From contig NZ_JAFCLZ010000012.1 in assembly GCF_018130165.1 (NCBI RefSeq), positions 186,001-250,000 of the forward strand: a stretch of DNA of 64,000 nucleotides, written 5' to 3'. Both the position numbers and the translations under genes were made by a program. Shown piece by piece: positions 37,610 to 46,046 of this stretch. Every line of letters begins with the position of its first letter. The first letter of the stretch is position 1. The stretch is from Bradyrhizobium sp. JYMT SZCCT0180. Lineage in GTDB: Bacteria > Pseudomonadota > Alphaproteobacteria > Rhizobiales > Xanthobacteraceae. The notes beneath the pieces are model-generated. The model saw only the letters and a program-made list of their open reading frames with translations, was not told the DNA's origin and did no database searches.

Positions 37610-37640
37610 GTGAGTAATCACTCACCTTGACCGAGTCAAG
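37610..37640. promoter_or_regulatory. Two adjacent palindromes, candidate TetR operator
   Basis: GTGAGTAATCACTCAC (37610-37625) has perfect 6-bp arms GTGAGT and ACTCAC; CTTGACCGAGTCAAG (37626-37640) has perfect 6-bp arms CTTGAC and GTCAAG around CGA. They abut and lie 6 bp upstream of the TetR ATG. A -35-like TTGACT on the minus strand falls inside the second palindrome. Confidence 0.65.
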
Positions 37641-37822
37641 GTTTTATTGCAGCGCAAACCGGGCATTTCGGCCCAGATCGGCTGCAATCCAGGGCTCGTC
37701 AGGTGTTCTCGCCGGGGGTGCGCGGGAATGCATTTGCATGTCGGGGTGCATATTGGACAGGACTTGTAGACCGCAGGCCGCCTGGCAAAAGCTCATAAGC
37801 CGCCTACCCGCTTCAATTTGAG

Positions 37823-37875
37823 TTGACCCGGCCCCCGGGACGGAGTTTAAATTAGTTGCACGTGCGACTAATTTA
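37823..37875 (+). promoter_or_regulatory. Promoter and large palindromic operator of the P450 gene
   Basis: A -35-like TTGACC (37823-37828) and a -10-like TTAAAT (37847-37852) are 18 bp apart. A 28-bp palindrome (37848-37875) covers the -10 and the expected start site: arms TAAATTAGT and ACTAATTTA around TGCACGTGCG, with only one mismatched pair. The rest of the 305-bp gap (37622-37926) holds only this and the TetR palindromes; nothing else was recognised. Confidence 0.6.
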
Positions 37876-37926
37876 GGACTCGCCGGGCTTCACACCTTCT
37901 CTGTCTCGCAAAGAGTAAGACGCGCC

Positions 37927-39165
37927 ATGAATTGGGATGCACGGGAGCTGTCGGCGAATTTCGATCTGGAGAAGCTGACGCCGGACTTCTATGCCAACCC
38001 TTATCCGACCTATCGCGCCCTGCGCGAGAACGAGCCGGTCAAGCGGCTGCGCAACGGCTCCTACTTCCTGACCCGCTATGACGATCTGGTCGCGGCCTAC
38101 AAGGCGACCAAGGTGTTCTCGTCCGACAAGAAGAAGGAGTTTCTTCCAAAATACGGCGACAGCCTGCTCTACGAGCACCACACCACCAGCCTCGTCTTCA
38201 ACGATCCCCCCGCCCACACCAGGGTGCGGCGGCTGATCATGGGCGCGCTGTCACCGCGCGCCATCGCGGCGATGGAGAGCGACCTGATCGGGCTGGTCGA
38301 CGGCCTGCTCGACGGCCTCGCCGCAAAGGAAAAGGTCGACCTGATCGACGACTTTGCCACCGCCATCCCGATTGAAGTGATCGGCAATTTGCTCGACGTC
38401 CCCCATGAGGAACGCGCGCCGCTGCGCGACTGGTCGCTCGCCATCCTCGGTGCGCTGGAACCCGTGATCGGTCCCGAGGTGTTTGCGCGCGGCAACAAGG
38501 CGGTGAAGGATTTTCTGAGCTATCTCGAAATCCTGGTCGAGCGCCGGCGCGCAAAACCCGGCAACCCCGAGCGTGACGTGCTGACGCGGCTCATTCAGGG
38601 GGAGGACAATGGAGAGCGGCTGACCTCGAAGGAACTGCTGCACAATTGCATCTTCCTGCTCAATGCCGGCCATGAGACCACCACCAATCTGATCGGCAAC
38701 GGGCTGGTGGCGCTGTCGCATTATCCGCACCAGAAGGCGCGGCTGATCGAAAATCCCGCCCTGATCAAGACCGCGATCGAGGAGATGCTGCGCTTCGAAA
38801 GCTCGAACCAGCTCGGCAACCGCATGACGGTCGAGCCGGTCGAACTCGGCGGCATCGCAATGCCGTCAGGCACGCCGGTGACGCTGTGCATCGGCGCCGC
38901 CAACCGCGATCCGCAGCAGTTCACCGACCCTGAAAACCTCGATATCGGCCGCACGCCGAACCGGCATCTCGCCTTCGGCACCGGCGCGCATCAATGCGCC
39001 GGCATGGCGCTGGCGCGGCTGGAGGGCGCGATCGCGATCTCGCGCTTCCTGGCGCGGTTTCCGGATTATGCGCTGAACGGCGAGCCGGTGCGCGGCGGCC
39101 GCGTCCGCTTCCGCGGATTTCTGAGCGTACCGTGTCAGGTCGGCGAAACCACGCGGGCATCGTAG
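37927..39165 (+). CDS. Cytochrome P450, soluble bacterial class I type
   Basis: 412 aa. The I-helix has AGHETT (247-252), the ExxR is Glu286-Arg289, and the haem loop FGTGAHQCAGMALARLE gives ligand Cys357. There is no fused reductase and no membrane anchor, so it needs an electron-transfer pair (ferredoxin and reductase). No ferredoxin gene is near; a ferredoxin-reductase-like flavoprotein is 14 kb downstream (53321-54571). The LVFNDPPAHTRVRRLIMGALSP and SSNQLGNRM segments are the usual class I helices but do not reveal the substrate. Its promoter lies under a strong palindrome, so expression is probably repressed until a ligand appears. Confidence 0.93.
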   Translation: MNWDARELSANFDLEKLTPDFYANPYPTYRALRENEPVKRLRNGSYFLTRYDDLVAAYKATKVFSSDKKKEFLPKYGDSLLYEHHTTSLVFNDPPAHTRVRRLIMGALSPRAIAAMESDLIGLVDGLLDGLAAKEKVDLIDDFATAIPIEVIGNLLDVPHEERAPLRDWSLAILGALEPVIGPEVFARGNKAVKDFLSYLEILVERRRAKPGNPERDVLTRLIQGEDNGERLTSKELLHNCIFLLNAGHETTTNLIGNGLVALSHYPHQKARLIENPALIKTAIEEMLRFESSNQLGNRMTVEPVELGGIAMPSGTPVTLCIGAANRDPQQFTDPENLDIGRTPNRHLAFGTGAHQCAGMALARLEGAIAISRFLARFPDYALNGEPVRGGRVRFRGFLSVPCQVGETTRAS

Positions 39166-39177
39166 GCGGCAGCCTGC

Positions 39178-39369
39178 TTAGGCCGTCGCCGGCTCGCCAG
39201 CGATCGCGCGATCGATCGCATCGATCAGCACCTGCATCTCCAGGAATTTGGCGCGCGCCCGCTCGGCCTTGTCGCGGTCGAATGGCGCCGCCAGCACCTT
39301 GGCGTGCGCATCGCGGTCTTCGAGCATGCGATCCCTCGCCTTCTTCAAATTGTCCAGTCGGTCGCTCAT
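39178..39369 (-). CDS. Small hypothetical protein, helical
   Basis: 63 aa, MSDRLDNLKKARDRMLEDRDAHAK at the start, then a helical Lys/Arg/Ala-rich middle and the end EPATA. Nothing in it is recognised. A charged coiled-coil-like composition and a start preceded by GAGCCCGC (minus strand) make it plausible. It is convergent with the P450 gene 13 bp away. It could be a false gene; the low-complexity composition and the length make the call modest. Confidence 0.55.
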   Translation of the reverse strand: MSDRLDNLKKARDRMLEDRDAHAKVLAAPFDRDKAERARAKFLEMQVLIDAIDRAIAGEPATA

Positions 39370-39552
39370 GCGGGCTCGCTTTGCTGTTGGCCGTATCGGC
39401 TCTGCCAGGGATTCGCTGCGGACCTTACGGCATGGCAGACCCGATCACGTGAAATAAATCGGGTTTGGCCGGAACGGCCTGTAGCTATCCTTCGGCAAAT
39501 CGCTACCTTCAGGGTCGTTCAAAAGACATCATCAAATCGAAGGGAGGCCGGC

Positions 39553-39690
39553 ATGGCCAAGGGTGAGCAACGCAGCAATCGCGAAACCAAGAAGCCGAAG
39601 AAGGAGAAGATCAAGACCATCGCCGCGGCGCCGAGCCAGAAGGGCGTTGGCAACCTGCAATCGGGCTTTGCCTCGGGCAAAAAGAAATAG
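39553..39690 (+). CDS. Small basic protein
   Basis: 45 aa: MAKGEQRSNRETKKPKKEKI, then KTIAAAPSQKGVGNLQSGFA, ending SGKKK. It is very Lys-rich. AGGGAGG, six bases before the ATG, is an excellent ribosome site and makes the gene credible despite its size. I recall similar small proteins as conserved hypothetical in Bradyrhizobium and relatives; nucleic-acid or ribosome binding is only a guess from charge. Confidence 0.7.
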   Translation: MAKGEQRSNRETKKPKKEKIKTIAAAPSQKGVGNLQSGFASGKKK

Positions 39691-39842
39691 CTTTCCGATC
39701 CCCGTGACAGGCTTCCGACCAAGCGGGTCATCCTGAACGGAAAAGGGGCGGCTCTGTTCACCGCTCGGGTTCCCGACTGTGGCTTGCCCTCTGTTGCTTG
39801 CCTCCTGCCCGTTGCCCCCTGTCGCATGCCTTGGGCCGGTAA

Positions 39843-39858
39843 TTAACCCGCGGTTTAC
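39843..39858 (+). promoter_or_regulatory. CtrA-box-like site upstream of the coiled-coil gene
   Basis: TTAA (39843-39846), seven bases, then TTTAC (39854-39858), one change from the alphaproteobacterial CtrA consensus TTAA-N7-TTAAC. It is 51 bp before the ATG of the next gene, a plausible promoter position. The match is short and could be chance. Confidence 0.35.
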
Positions 39859-39909
39859 CATGTTTGCGTACCTTTTTTCGCACCGGCGTTTCGAAAAAGG
39901 GCCTCCCGT

Positions 39910-40398
39910 ATGGCGTACCGCGCAAATCAGCAGCTTCGTGAGGACATCTGGGACTACCGCTACCCCTCCGCGCCCGCCCCGCTGCCCGACGAAGAAGAGA
40001 AAGTCGTCAGTTTTGCCCGGCAACCCGCGAAAGGACCCGGCACCACCGCGCTGAGCCTGATGCAGCAAGCCACCGAGATGTTCGAGGGCATCGAAAACCA
40101 GGCCCGCGAGACAGAAGCCCGCGCCCAGTCGCTGTGCAAGAGCGCCACCGAGCGGCTGCGGCTGGCCGAAAAACAGCGCGACGCTTCCGAGCGCTCGCGC
40201 CGCGACCTGATCAATGATTTCAATGCCCGGATCGAGGAAATGGCAAAGGCCATGCAGCGGGCCGAAAAGCGCATCGTCAGCGCCGAGGATCATGCGATCG
40301 CCGCCGAGTTCCGCGCGCAGGCCGCCGAGGCCCAGCTTCACAAAGCCAACCGCGAACTCGCCGCCATCGAAGACATGATCCGAAAGCGGCTGGTTTGA
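39910..40398 (+). CDS. Coiled-coil protein of unknown function
   Basis: 162 aa. The N-terminal 50 residues are Pro-rich and acidic (YRYPSAPAPLPDEEEKVV); from about residue 48 to the end it is one long charged helix (EMFEGIENQARETEARAQSL, KRIVSAEDHAIAAEFRAQAA) with heptad-like spacing. No known domain is seen. The start MAYRANQQLREDIWDYRYP has an ATG after CTCCCGT; the long AT-rich leader and a CtrA-like site precede it. A structural, division or envelope role is conceivable but not supported by neighbours. Confidence 0.75.
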   Translation: MAYRANQQLREDIWDYRYPSAPAPLPDEEEKVVSFARQPAKGPGTTALSLMQQATEMFEGIENQARETEARAQSLCKSATERLRLAEKQRDASERSRRDLINDFNARIEEMAKAMQRAEKRIVSAEDHAIAAEFRAQAAEAQLHKANRELAAIEDMIRKRLV

Positions 40399-40409
40399 GC
40401 TACTCCCTG

Positions 40410-40541
40410 CCGTCGTCCCGGCCTTGAGCCGGGACCCATAACCACAGTCGTTCGTGGTTAGACCAGGCTGGCGCTCCAGCCTCTCTCAACAATTAACATC
40501 GGTGGCTATGGGTCCCGGCTCAAGGCCGGGACGACGTAAAC
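40410..40541. repeat. Palindromic repeat, CGTCGTCCCGGCCTTGAGCC family
   Basis: CCGTCGTCCCGGCCTTGAGC at the left is exactly inverted as GCTCAAGGCCGGGACGACG at the right, both next to GGGACCCATA / TATGGGTCCC. The 130-bp element sits between convergent genes and can serve as a terminator on both strands. Confidence 0.8.
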
Positions 40542-41405
40542 CTAAACCACCGACCGGTGCCGCTCGATGCAGGTCCGCAGCACCTCGTCCATCGGCTTGC
40601 TCCACCACTCCTCCGAAAAAATCTCGATCTCGGAATAGCCCGCAAATCCCTGCGCCTCGACCGCTGCGCGCACCGATTTGATGTCGATGACGCCGTCGCC
40701 CATCATGCCACGGTCGTTGAGGATGTCCCTGGTCGGCACCAGCCAGTCGCAGACGTGGAACGCCATTAGCCGGTCCTTGCCGGCGCGCGCGATCTGCGAC
40801 AGCAATTCCGGATCCCACCAGATGTGATAGACGTCGAGCGCGACACCGAGCGCGCCTGATCGTTTCGGATCGAGCGCATCGCAAAGATCCAGCGCCTGCT
40901 TTGTCGTGTTGACGCAGGCGCGGTCGCCGGCATAGGCGGGATGCAGCGGCTCGATCGCCAGCCGCATGTTTGCGCCCCTGGCATATTCCATCATCTCGGC
41001 GATGCCGTCGTGGACCTGATTGCGGGCTTCAATGATATCCTTTGAGACCGCACTGCCCGGCCGCGAATATTGCGGCAGTCCGCCGACGACCAGCACGATG
41101 CAGGGCGCGCCCAGCGCCTTGGCTTCATCGACGGCGCGGCGGTTATCGTCGCGTGCCTCGATGCGATGCGCGGCGTCCGACGTGAACATGCCGCCGCGGC
41201 AATAGCCTGTCAGTTCCAGCCCGGCGTCGCGCACCGCACGCGCGGCACGCTCGAGGCCGACGGAAGCGACCTGATCGCGCCACGGGTCGATGGCGCGGAT
41301 GCCATGCCGCGCGCAGGCCTCGATGATTGCGACGAGATCGCCCTGCTTGCGCACCGTTGCCGTGTTCAGCGACAGCCAGCGATGGTCTTTCGAAAAATCC
41401 CGCAT
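40542..41405 (-). CDS. Sugar phosphate isomerase/epimerase family TIM-barrel protein
   Basis: 287 aa. It belongs to the AP-endonuclease-2-like TIM barrels: RHGIRAIDPWRDQV, IVLVVGGLPQ, LAIEPLHPAYAGDRACVNT, VALDVYHIWWDP and the late GDGVIDIKSVRAAVEAQGFAGYSEIEIFSE. The Glu and His in EPLH, DVYHIWW and HVCD are the metal-binding pattern. It shares its first base with the DUF993 stop (TGATG), so it is coupled to it and last in the operon. It may isomerise or epimerise an intermediate sugar or keto-sugar; the exact substrate is unknown. Confidence 0.85.
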   Translation of the reverse strand: MRDFSKDHRWLSLNTATVRKQGDLVAIIEACARHGIRAIDPWRDQVASVGLERAARAVRDAGLELTGYCRGGMFTSDAAHRIEARDDNRRAVDEAKALGAPCIVLVVGGLPQYSRPGSAVSKDIIEARNQVHDGIAEMMEYARGANMRLAIEPLHPAYAGDRACVNTTKQALDLCDALDPKRSGALGVALDVYHIWWDPELLSQIARAGKDRLMAFHVCDWLVPTRDILNDRGMMGDGVIDIKSVRAAVEAQGFAGYSEIEIFSEEWWSKPMDEVLRTCIERHRSVV

Positions 41406-42598
41406 CAGGGCTCAACGCCGCGTGTCGCCAGTACGGTCTTCATCCGCCGTGTCGCCAGTTCCGGATTGGCGAGCAGGCCCGCCTGGTCGGCCAGCCGGAA
41501 CAGTTCAGCCAGATGCAGCGTCGAGCGCGTGCTCTCCTGCCCGCCCACCATGGTGAAATGATCCTGGTGGCCGTTGAGATAGGCCATGAACACGATTCCG
41601 GTTTTGTAGAACCGCGTCGGCGCCTTGAAGATATGCCGCGACAGCGGCACCGTCGGCCCGAGCACATCGTGGAAGCCGGCCTCGTCGCCGGCCGCCAACC
41701 GCGACAGAGCGTAGGACGCCGCTGGCGCAATCGCATCGAAAATGCCGAGCAGCGCGTGCGAAAAGCCCTTGTCGTCGCCGGCGATCAGTTCGGCATAGTT
41801 GAAATCGTCGCCGGTATACATCTTCACATTCTTGTCGAGCCGGCGGCGCATGTCGATCTCGCGCTGCTTGTCGAGCAGCGAGACCTTGACGCCGTCAACT
41901 CTTGCAACATTCGCGTTGATGATACCGACTGCGGTGTCCATGGCTTGATCGAGGTTGGCCGTGCCCCAGTAACCGGCCAAAGCCGGATCGAACATGTCGC
42001 CGAGCCAGTGGATGATCACGGGCTCGCGGACCTGCGACAGCACGCGGTTATACACCTTGGCGTAATCGTCGGCGTTGCGTCCGATCTTGGCCAGCGCGCG
42101 CGAGGCCATCAGGATGATGCGCCCGCCGACCTTCTCGACCGCCGCGATCTGCTCTTCATACGCGCGGATCACGTCGTCGATCGACTTCGCATCCTCTATC
42201 GCGAGGTGGTCGGTGCCGGCGCCGGAAAACACCAACGCATTGCCCCTTGCTTTTGCAGCCTTCACCGAACGCTGGATCAATTCCAGCGAGGTCGGCCAGT
42301 CCAGCCCCATGCCGCGCTGCGCGGTGTCCATCGACTCGGCGACGCCGAGACCGAGGTCCCAGATATGTTCGCGGAACGCGATGGTCTTGTCCCAGTCGAT
42401 CGCTGATGTCAGCCACGGATCATTGTCAGCAAAGGGATCGGCGACAACATGCGCCGCCGAGAACGCGACGCGGTTCAGCGTGCCTTCAAGCCGGGCCGGA
42501 AAGACCCGCGACGCCGCGAGGCGATAGGTTTCGACGGAACGGTTCGCGGTCGGCAACCTCACGGACAGCGACGAGACAGGCATGACCGGCTTGTTCAT
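41405..42598 (-). CDS. DUF993, dihydrodipicolinate-synthase-family (class I aldolase fold) protein
   Basis: 397 aa, longer than the 290-300 aa DHDPS/NAL average. GAGTDHL (126-132) matches the pyruvate-carboxylate loop, and Lys238 in DGVKVSLLD is at the Schiff-base position. The strand that normally carries the YNxP tyrosine reads EPVIIHWLGDMF, so the usual proton-relay Tyr is missing and His197-Trp198 stand there. The family may thus be a retro-aldolase or a different lyase. It lies between Gfo/Idh/MocA and isomerase genes of the operon. The family name DUF993 is from recall of the pattern. Confidence 0.8.
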   Translation of the reverse strand: MNKPVMPVSSLSVRLPTANRSVETYRLAASRVFPARLEGTLNRVAFSAAHVVADPFADNDPWLTSAIDWDKTIAFREHIWDLGLGVAESMDTAQRGMGLDWPTSLELIQRSVKAAKARGNALVFSGAGTDHLAIEDAKSIDDVIRAYEEQIAAVEKVGGRIILMASRALAKIGRNADDYAKVYNRVLSQVREPVIIHWLGDMFDPALAGYWGTANLDQAMDTAVGIINANVARVDGVKVSLLDKQREIDMRRRLDKNVKMYTGDDFNYAELIAGDDKGFSHALLGIFDAIAPAASYALSRLAAGDEAGFHDVLGPTVPLSRHIFKAPTRFYKTGIVFMAYLNGHQDHFTMVGGQESTRSTLHLAELFRLADQAGLLANPELATRRMKTVLATRGVEP

Positions 42599-42607
42599 GG
42601 CTTCACC

Positions 42608-43759
42608 TCACACCTTGATCGGAGCGACGTCGATCCAGCGCCGTTCGCGCCAGCTCTGAAGTGCGCATTCGGCGAGCTGCACGCCCTTGGCGCCTTCCAG
42701 CAGCGTATACTTGTAGGGCGCGTCCTCGCAAACGTGGCGAATGAACATTTCCCACTGCTCCTTGAAACCGTTGTCGTAAGAGACGTTCTCGGGGAGCGTC
42801 TGCCAGTCGGCATAGAAATCATGCGTGCGCTTCTCGTCCGGATTCCACACCGGCCGTGGCGTGGCCTGCCGCGCCTGAATCACGCAATCGGTGAGCCCCG
42901 CCACCGCCGAGCCATGGGTGCCGTCGACCTGGAAGGTGACGAGGTCGTCGCGATAGACCCGCGTCACCCATGACATGTTGATATGCGCGATCACCCCGCC
43001 CTTGAGGCGGAACGTGGCGTAGGCGGAGTCGTCGGCGGTCGCCTTGTACTGCTTGCCCTTCTCGTCGAAGCGCTCAGGGATATCCGTGGTGCCGGTGCAG
43101 CTCACGCTCTCGACCTCGCCGAAGAGGTTGTCGAGCACGTAACGCCAGTGGCAGACCATGTCGAGGATGATGCCGCCGCCGTCCTCGCTGCGGTAATTCC
43201 AGGACGGCCGCTGCGCCTCCTGCCAGCCGCCTTCGAACACCCAATAGCCGAACTCGCCGCGCACCGAGAGCATGCGGCCGAAGAAGCCGGAGTCGCGCAG
43301 GAAGGCGAGCTTCTTCAGGCCCGGGAGGAACAGCTTGTCCTGTACCGTGCCGTGCTTGACGCCTTTTGCAGCGGCGAGCCGCAGCACCGCAACGGCCTCG
43401 TCGAGATTGGTCGCGATCGGCTTCTCGCAATAGACGTGCTTGCCGGCATTGATCGCCTTGGTCAGCAGCGTGGGCCGCGCCTGCGTGGTCGCGGCGTCGA
43501 AGAAGATGGTGTCGTCCTTCGCGGCCAGCGCCTTGTCGAGGTCGGTCGACCAGCGCGCGACGTTGAAGCGCTTGGCGAGACGTTCCACTTTATCTGCATC
43601 GCGGCCGATCAGGATCGGGTCCGGCATCATGCGGTCGCCGTTGCCAAGCACCACGCCGCCCTGGTCGCGGATCGCGACGATGGAGCGGATCAGATGCTGG
43701 TTGAGCCCCATGCGGCCGGTCACACCGTTCATGATCAGGCCGAGGCGTTTGGTCGTCAT
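42608..43759 (-). CDS. Gfo/Idh/MocA oxidoreductase
   Basis: 383 aa from the ATG at 43759 (AGGAG about 9 nt upstream). The N-terminal Rossmann half begins LGLIMNGVTGRMGLNQHLI, with CEKPIATNLDEAV as the characteristic CEKP motif, then the C-terminal EKxH-type segment WNYRSEDGGGIILDMVCHWRYVLD. Family members oxidise or reduce a sugar or inositol carbon with NAD(P). It overlaps the enolase-superfamily gene by ATGA and precedes DUF993 by 9 bp, so the three are one unit. A sugar or sugar-acid dehydrogenase is the likely role. Confidence 0.92.
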   Translation of the reverse strand: MTTKRLGLIMNGVTGRMGLNQHLIRSIVAIRDQGGVVLGNGDRMMPDPILIGRDADKVERLAKRFNVARWSTDLDKALAAKDDTIFFDAATTQARPTLLTKAINAGKHVYCEKPIATNLDEAVAVLRLAAAKGVKHGTVQDKLFLPGLKKLAFLRDSGFFGRMLSVRGEFGYWVFEGGWQEAQRPSWNYRSEDGGGIILDMVCHWRYVLDNLFGEVESVSCTGTTDIPERFDEKGKQYKATADDSAYATFRLKGGVIAHINMSWVTRVYRDDLVTFQVDGTHGSAVAGLTDCVIQARQATPRPVWNPDEKRTHDFYADWQTLPENVSYDNGFKEQWEMFIRHVCEDAPYKYTLLEGAKGVQLAECALQSWRERRWIDVAPIKV

Positions 43760-45159
43760 ATCGCTTGCTCCTGCAAGGTTTTTGCTTTTGGTTGTTGAAG
43801 CGGCGGCAACGCCGACCACTCCGGATGTGCTGATGTCGCGAAGCCCGGCGCTGCCAGCGATCCCGTCAGCAGATCGCCGTCGTGGATCGACAGGCGGATG
43901 ATGTTGCCGTCGCGGATGTAGAGATCGGGATGCGCGGCAAGAAACGCCTCGGCCTCGGCAGCGGGCGTCTCGGCAAATCCATCGACGTAATGGTGGCCGT
44001 TGCGCTCGGCATGGGTGACGCCGATCAGCGCGCCCAGCGCCAGATCCTGCTGCACACCGAGCCCGGCCTGACAGGTCAGGTCCTCGCCCGAGATGAAATA
44101 CCGTCCGCCATCGGCGCTCCATTTCGCCGCGCGAGCGGCGTTGATGACCGATTTGTAGATGCCCTTGCACGACTTCGAGGAGATACCGCGATAGCCCAGC
44201 GCGCGCGCCGCAGGGAACGCATCATAGGAATCGTCGGCTTCGTCGATGATGAAATCGCGGCCGGTGAGCGCACCGAGCGGCGACTGCCGCGTGATGTCGC
44301 GCGGCATCGGCTGCTCGATATACAGCAGTTTTCCCGCGATCGGCTTCAACGCGCTGTCGCGGTCGAGGCGCTCGACCAGTGCGCCCAGCGCACCGAGATC
44401 GGCATATTGCTCGTTGGCATCCAGCGTCACCTTGTACGCATACGGCAGCTTCGCAAGTTCATTGCCGATCCGGATCAGGCGCGCCGCATCCGCCGCGGGA
44501 TCGCCGTTCAGTTTCAGCTTGAAATAACGGGCGCCGGCGTTTTCGCTTGCGTCGGCGACGCCGCCCTCGCCTTCGACCTTGTCGTCCATGCCGACCGTAT
44601 GCCGGATCGCGACGCGCTCCAGCCGCCGGCGACCCGCAAGGAACTGCGCGATAGCGTCATCTCCGAGATCGGGCGACAACCGCGCATCGATCCCGGCCAC
44701 ATTTGCGGCCATGCCGTCAAAGAAATTGGCGCCCAGCCCGCGCAGCAGCGCATCCAGGATCGCTTTGTCGATCTCGGCCGGCCCGAAGCCGGCGGCAAGC
44801 GGCGGGATATCCTCTTTCGCACAGGCTTCGACCTGCGCGGCGATGATGGCGGCGTGGTGACCGAACGCGGTGTCAAAGCCGGATCGCGCCAGATAAAGCT
44901 CGCGTGCGATCGCAAGCGCGCGGCGCAATCCGTCGATGGTTTGTTGCGGCGAAAGATGCGCGCGCTTGTCGAACCATTTCGAGGCCATCATTTCGGCGCT
45001 GGCGCCGATCGAAGTGCCCTTGCCTTCGATCTCGATTTCGGCGCGCACGAAAACCTGCACCGACGACGTGATCACCACGCTGCCGAACCGGAACGGCTTC
45101 GCGAACGGGATCGGCCGCTCGAAGAACGAAATATCCCGCACAGCGATGCGAGGAGGCAT
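43756..45159 (-). CDS. Enolase superfamily (mandelate racemase/muconate-lactonizing type) protein
   Basis: 467 aa from the ATG at 45159, chosen over a GTG four codons earlier since GTGGAGAA is then the ribosome site. The barrel motifs are in order: KLK (Lys214, Lys216), TLDANEQY (Asp247), IEQP (Glu282), IIDEA (Glu307) and SSKSCKG (Lys329). This gives the metal triad and candidate Lys bases of the MR/MLE group; many act as sugar-acid dehydratases. The length is well above the 370-400 aa average and adds a tail after ERNGHHYVDG. It follows the ABC ATPase by 13 bp. The exact reaction cannot be assigned. Confidence 0.88.
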   Translation of the reverse strand: MPPRIAVRDISFFERPIPFAKPFRFGSVVITSSVQVFVRAEIEIEGKGTSIGASAEMMASKWFDKRAHLSPQQTIDGLRRALAIARELYLARSGFDTAFGHHAAIIAAQVEACAKEDIPPLAAGFGPAEIDKAILDALLRGLGANFFDGMAANVAGIDARLSPDLGDDAIAQFLAGRRRLERVAIRHTVGMDDKVEGEGGVADASENAGARYFKLKLNGDPAADAARLIRIGNELAKLPYAYKVTLDANEQYADLGALGALVERLDRDSALKPIAGKLLYIEQPMPRDITRQSPLGALTGRDFIIDEADDSYDAFPAARALGYRGISSKSCKGIYKSVINAARAAKWSADGGRYFISGEDLTCQAGLGVQQDLALGALIGVTHAERNGHHYVDGFAETPAAEAEAFLAAHPDLYIRDGNIIRLSIHDGDLLTGSLAAPGFATSAHPEWSALPPLQQPKAKTLQEQAI

Positions 45160-45172
45160 GGCGTTCTCCACT

Positions 45173-46021
45173 CTAGTCCAGCGCGCTTTGGGTGAAGAAG
45201 TGCTTTCGAATCCGCTGCACCAGTTCGGTGAAGGCGGGATCGGCCATCGAATCCAGCGAACGCGGGCGCGGCAGCGGCACGTCGTAGATCGCCGCGATCG
45301 CGCCGGGGCGTTCGGTCATGACCAGCACGCGGTCGGCCAAAAACACCGCTTCCGGTATCGAATGCGTGATCAGCAGCACGGTCTTGCCGGTCTCGCGCTG
45401 GATCCGCATCAGTTCGACGTTCATCTTCTCGCGTGTCATCGCATCGAGCGCGCCGAACGGCTCGTCCATCAGCATGATTTTTGGGTCGTGCACCAGCGCC
45501 CGGCAGATCGAGGCGCGCTGCTGCATGCCGCCGGAAAGCTGCCAGGGCAGCTTCTTCTCAAAACCTTCGAGCCCGACCATCTTGAGCAGCGCCTTGGCGC
45601 GCACGAGATATTCTTCGCGCGGCAGCTGCTTCATGTCGATCGGCAGCATCACGTTGCCGAGGATATTGCGCCACGGCAGCAGCAGCGCGTTCTGGAATAC
45701 GATGCCGACATTGCCGTGCGGTTTTGTCACCTGCTCGCCTTCGACCAGGATCTCGCCGGTCGATGGCGCCAACAGGCCCGAAATCATCTTCAGCAGCGTG
45801 GACTTGCCGCAGCCGGACGGGCCGACCACGACAAAGAACTCGCCCTCGTTGATGTGAAAATCCAGCGGCTTCAGCGACGGCACATCGCCGTCGCGCGAGC
45901 GGTAGGTCTTCGATACGCCTGATAGCGTGATCCCCGGCGTGCCCGCGCCCGCCCGATCGGACACCAGCCGCAGATGCGCGGCGGGCTGATTGGCGTCGGT
46001 TGCTTTGGTCGCTGCGCTCAT
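45173..46021 (-). CDS. ABC transporter ATPase of the SsuB/TauB/NrtD type
   Basis: 282 aa. Walker A GPSGCGKST, signature LSGGMQQR, Walker B IMLMDEPFGALD, and the THSIPEAVFLADRVLVM switch. The SsuB/TauB/NrtD family usually powers import of sulfonates, nitrate, cyanate or pyrimidines. Here it is followed closely by four carbohydrate enzymes, so its substrate is probably their precursor. A 119-bp gap with a repeat separates it from the binding-protein gene. Confidence 0.9.
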   Translation of the reverse strand: MSAATKATDANQPAAHLRLVSDRAGAGTPGITLSGVSKTYRSRDGDVPSLKPLDFHINEGEFFVVVGPSGCGKSTLLKMISGLLAPSTGEILVEGEQVTKPHGNVGIVFQNALLLPWRNILGNVMLPIDMKQLPREEYLVRAKALLKMVGLEGFEKKLPWQLSGGMQQRASICRALVHDPKIMLMDEPFGALDAMTREKMNVELMRIQRETGKTVLLITHSIPEAVFLADRVLVMTERPGAIAAIYDVPLPRPRSLDSMADPAFTELVQRIRKHFFTQSALD

Positions 46022-46046
46022 TCAGAGAATTCCGTTATCGAGATGC

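Noticed and set aside
39532..40341. Minus-strand open frame of 269 codons across the small basic and coiled-coil genes
   Set aside because: It crosses two plus-strand genes with good starts, and its translation shows no fold; the repeated Gly/Ala/Arg composition is typical of a shadow.
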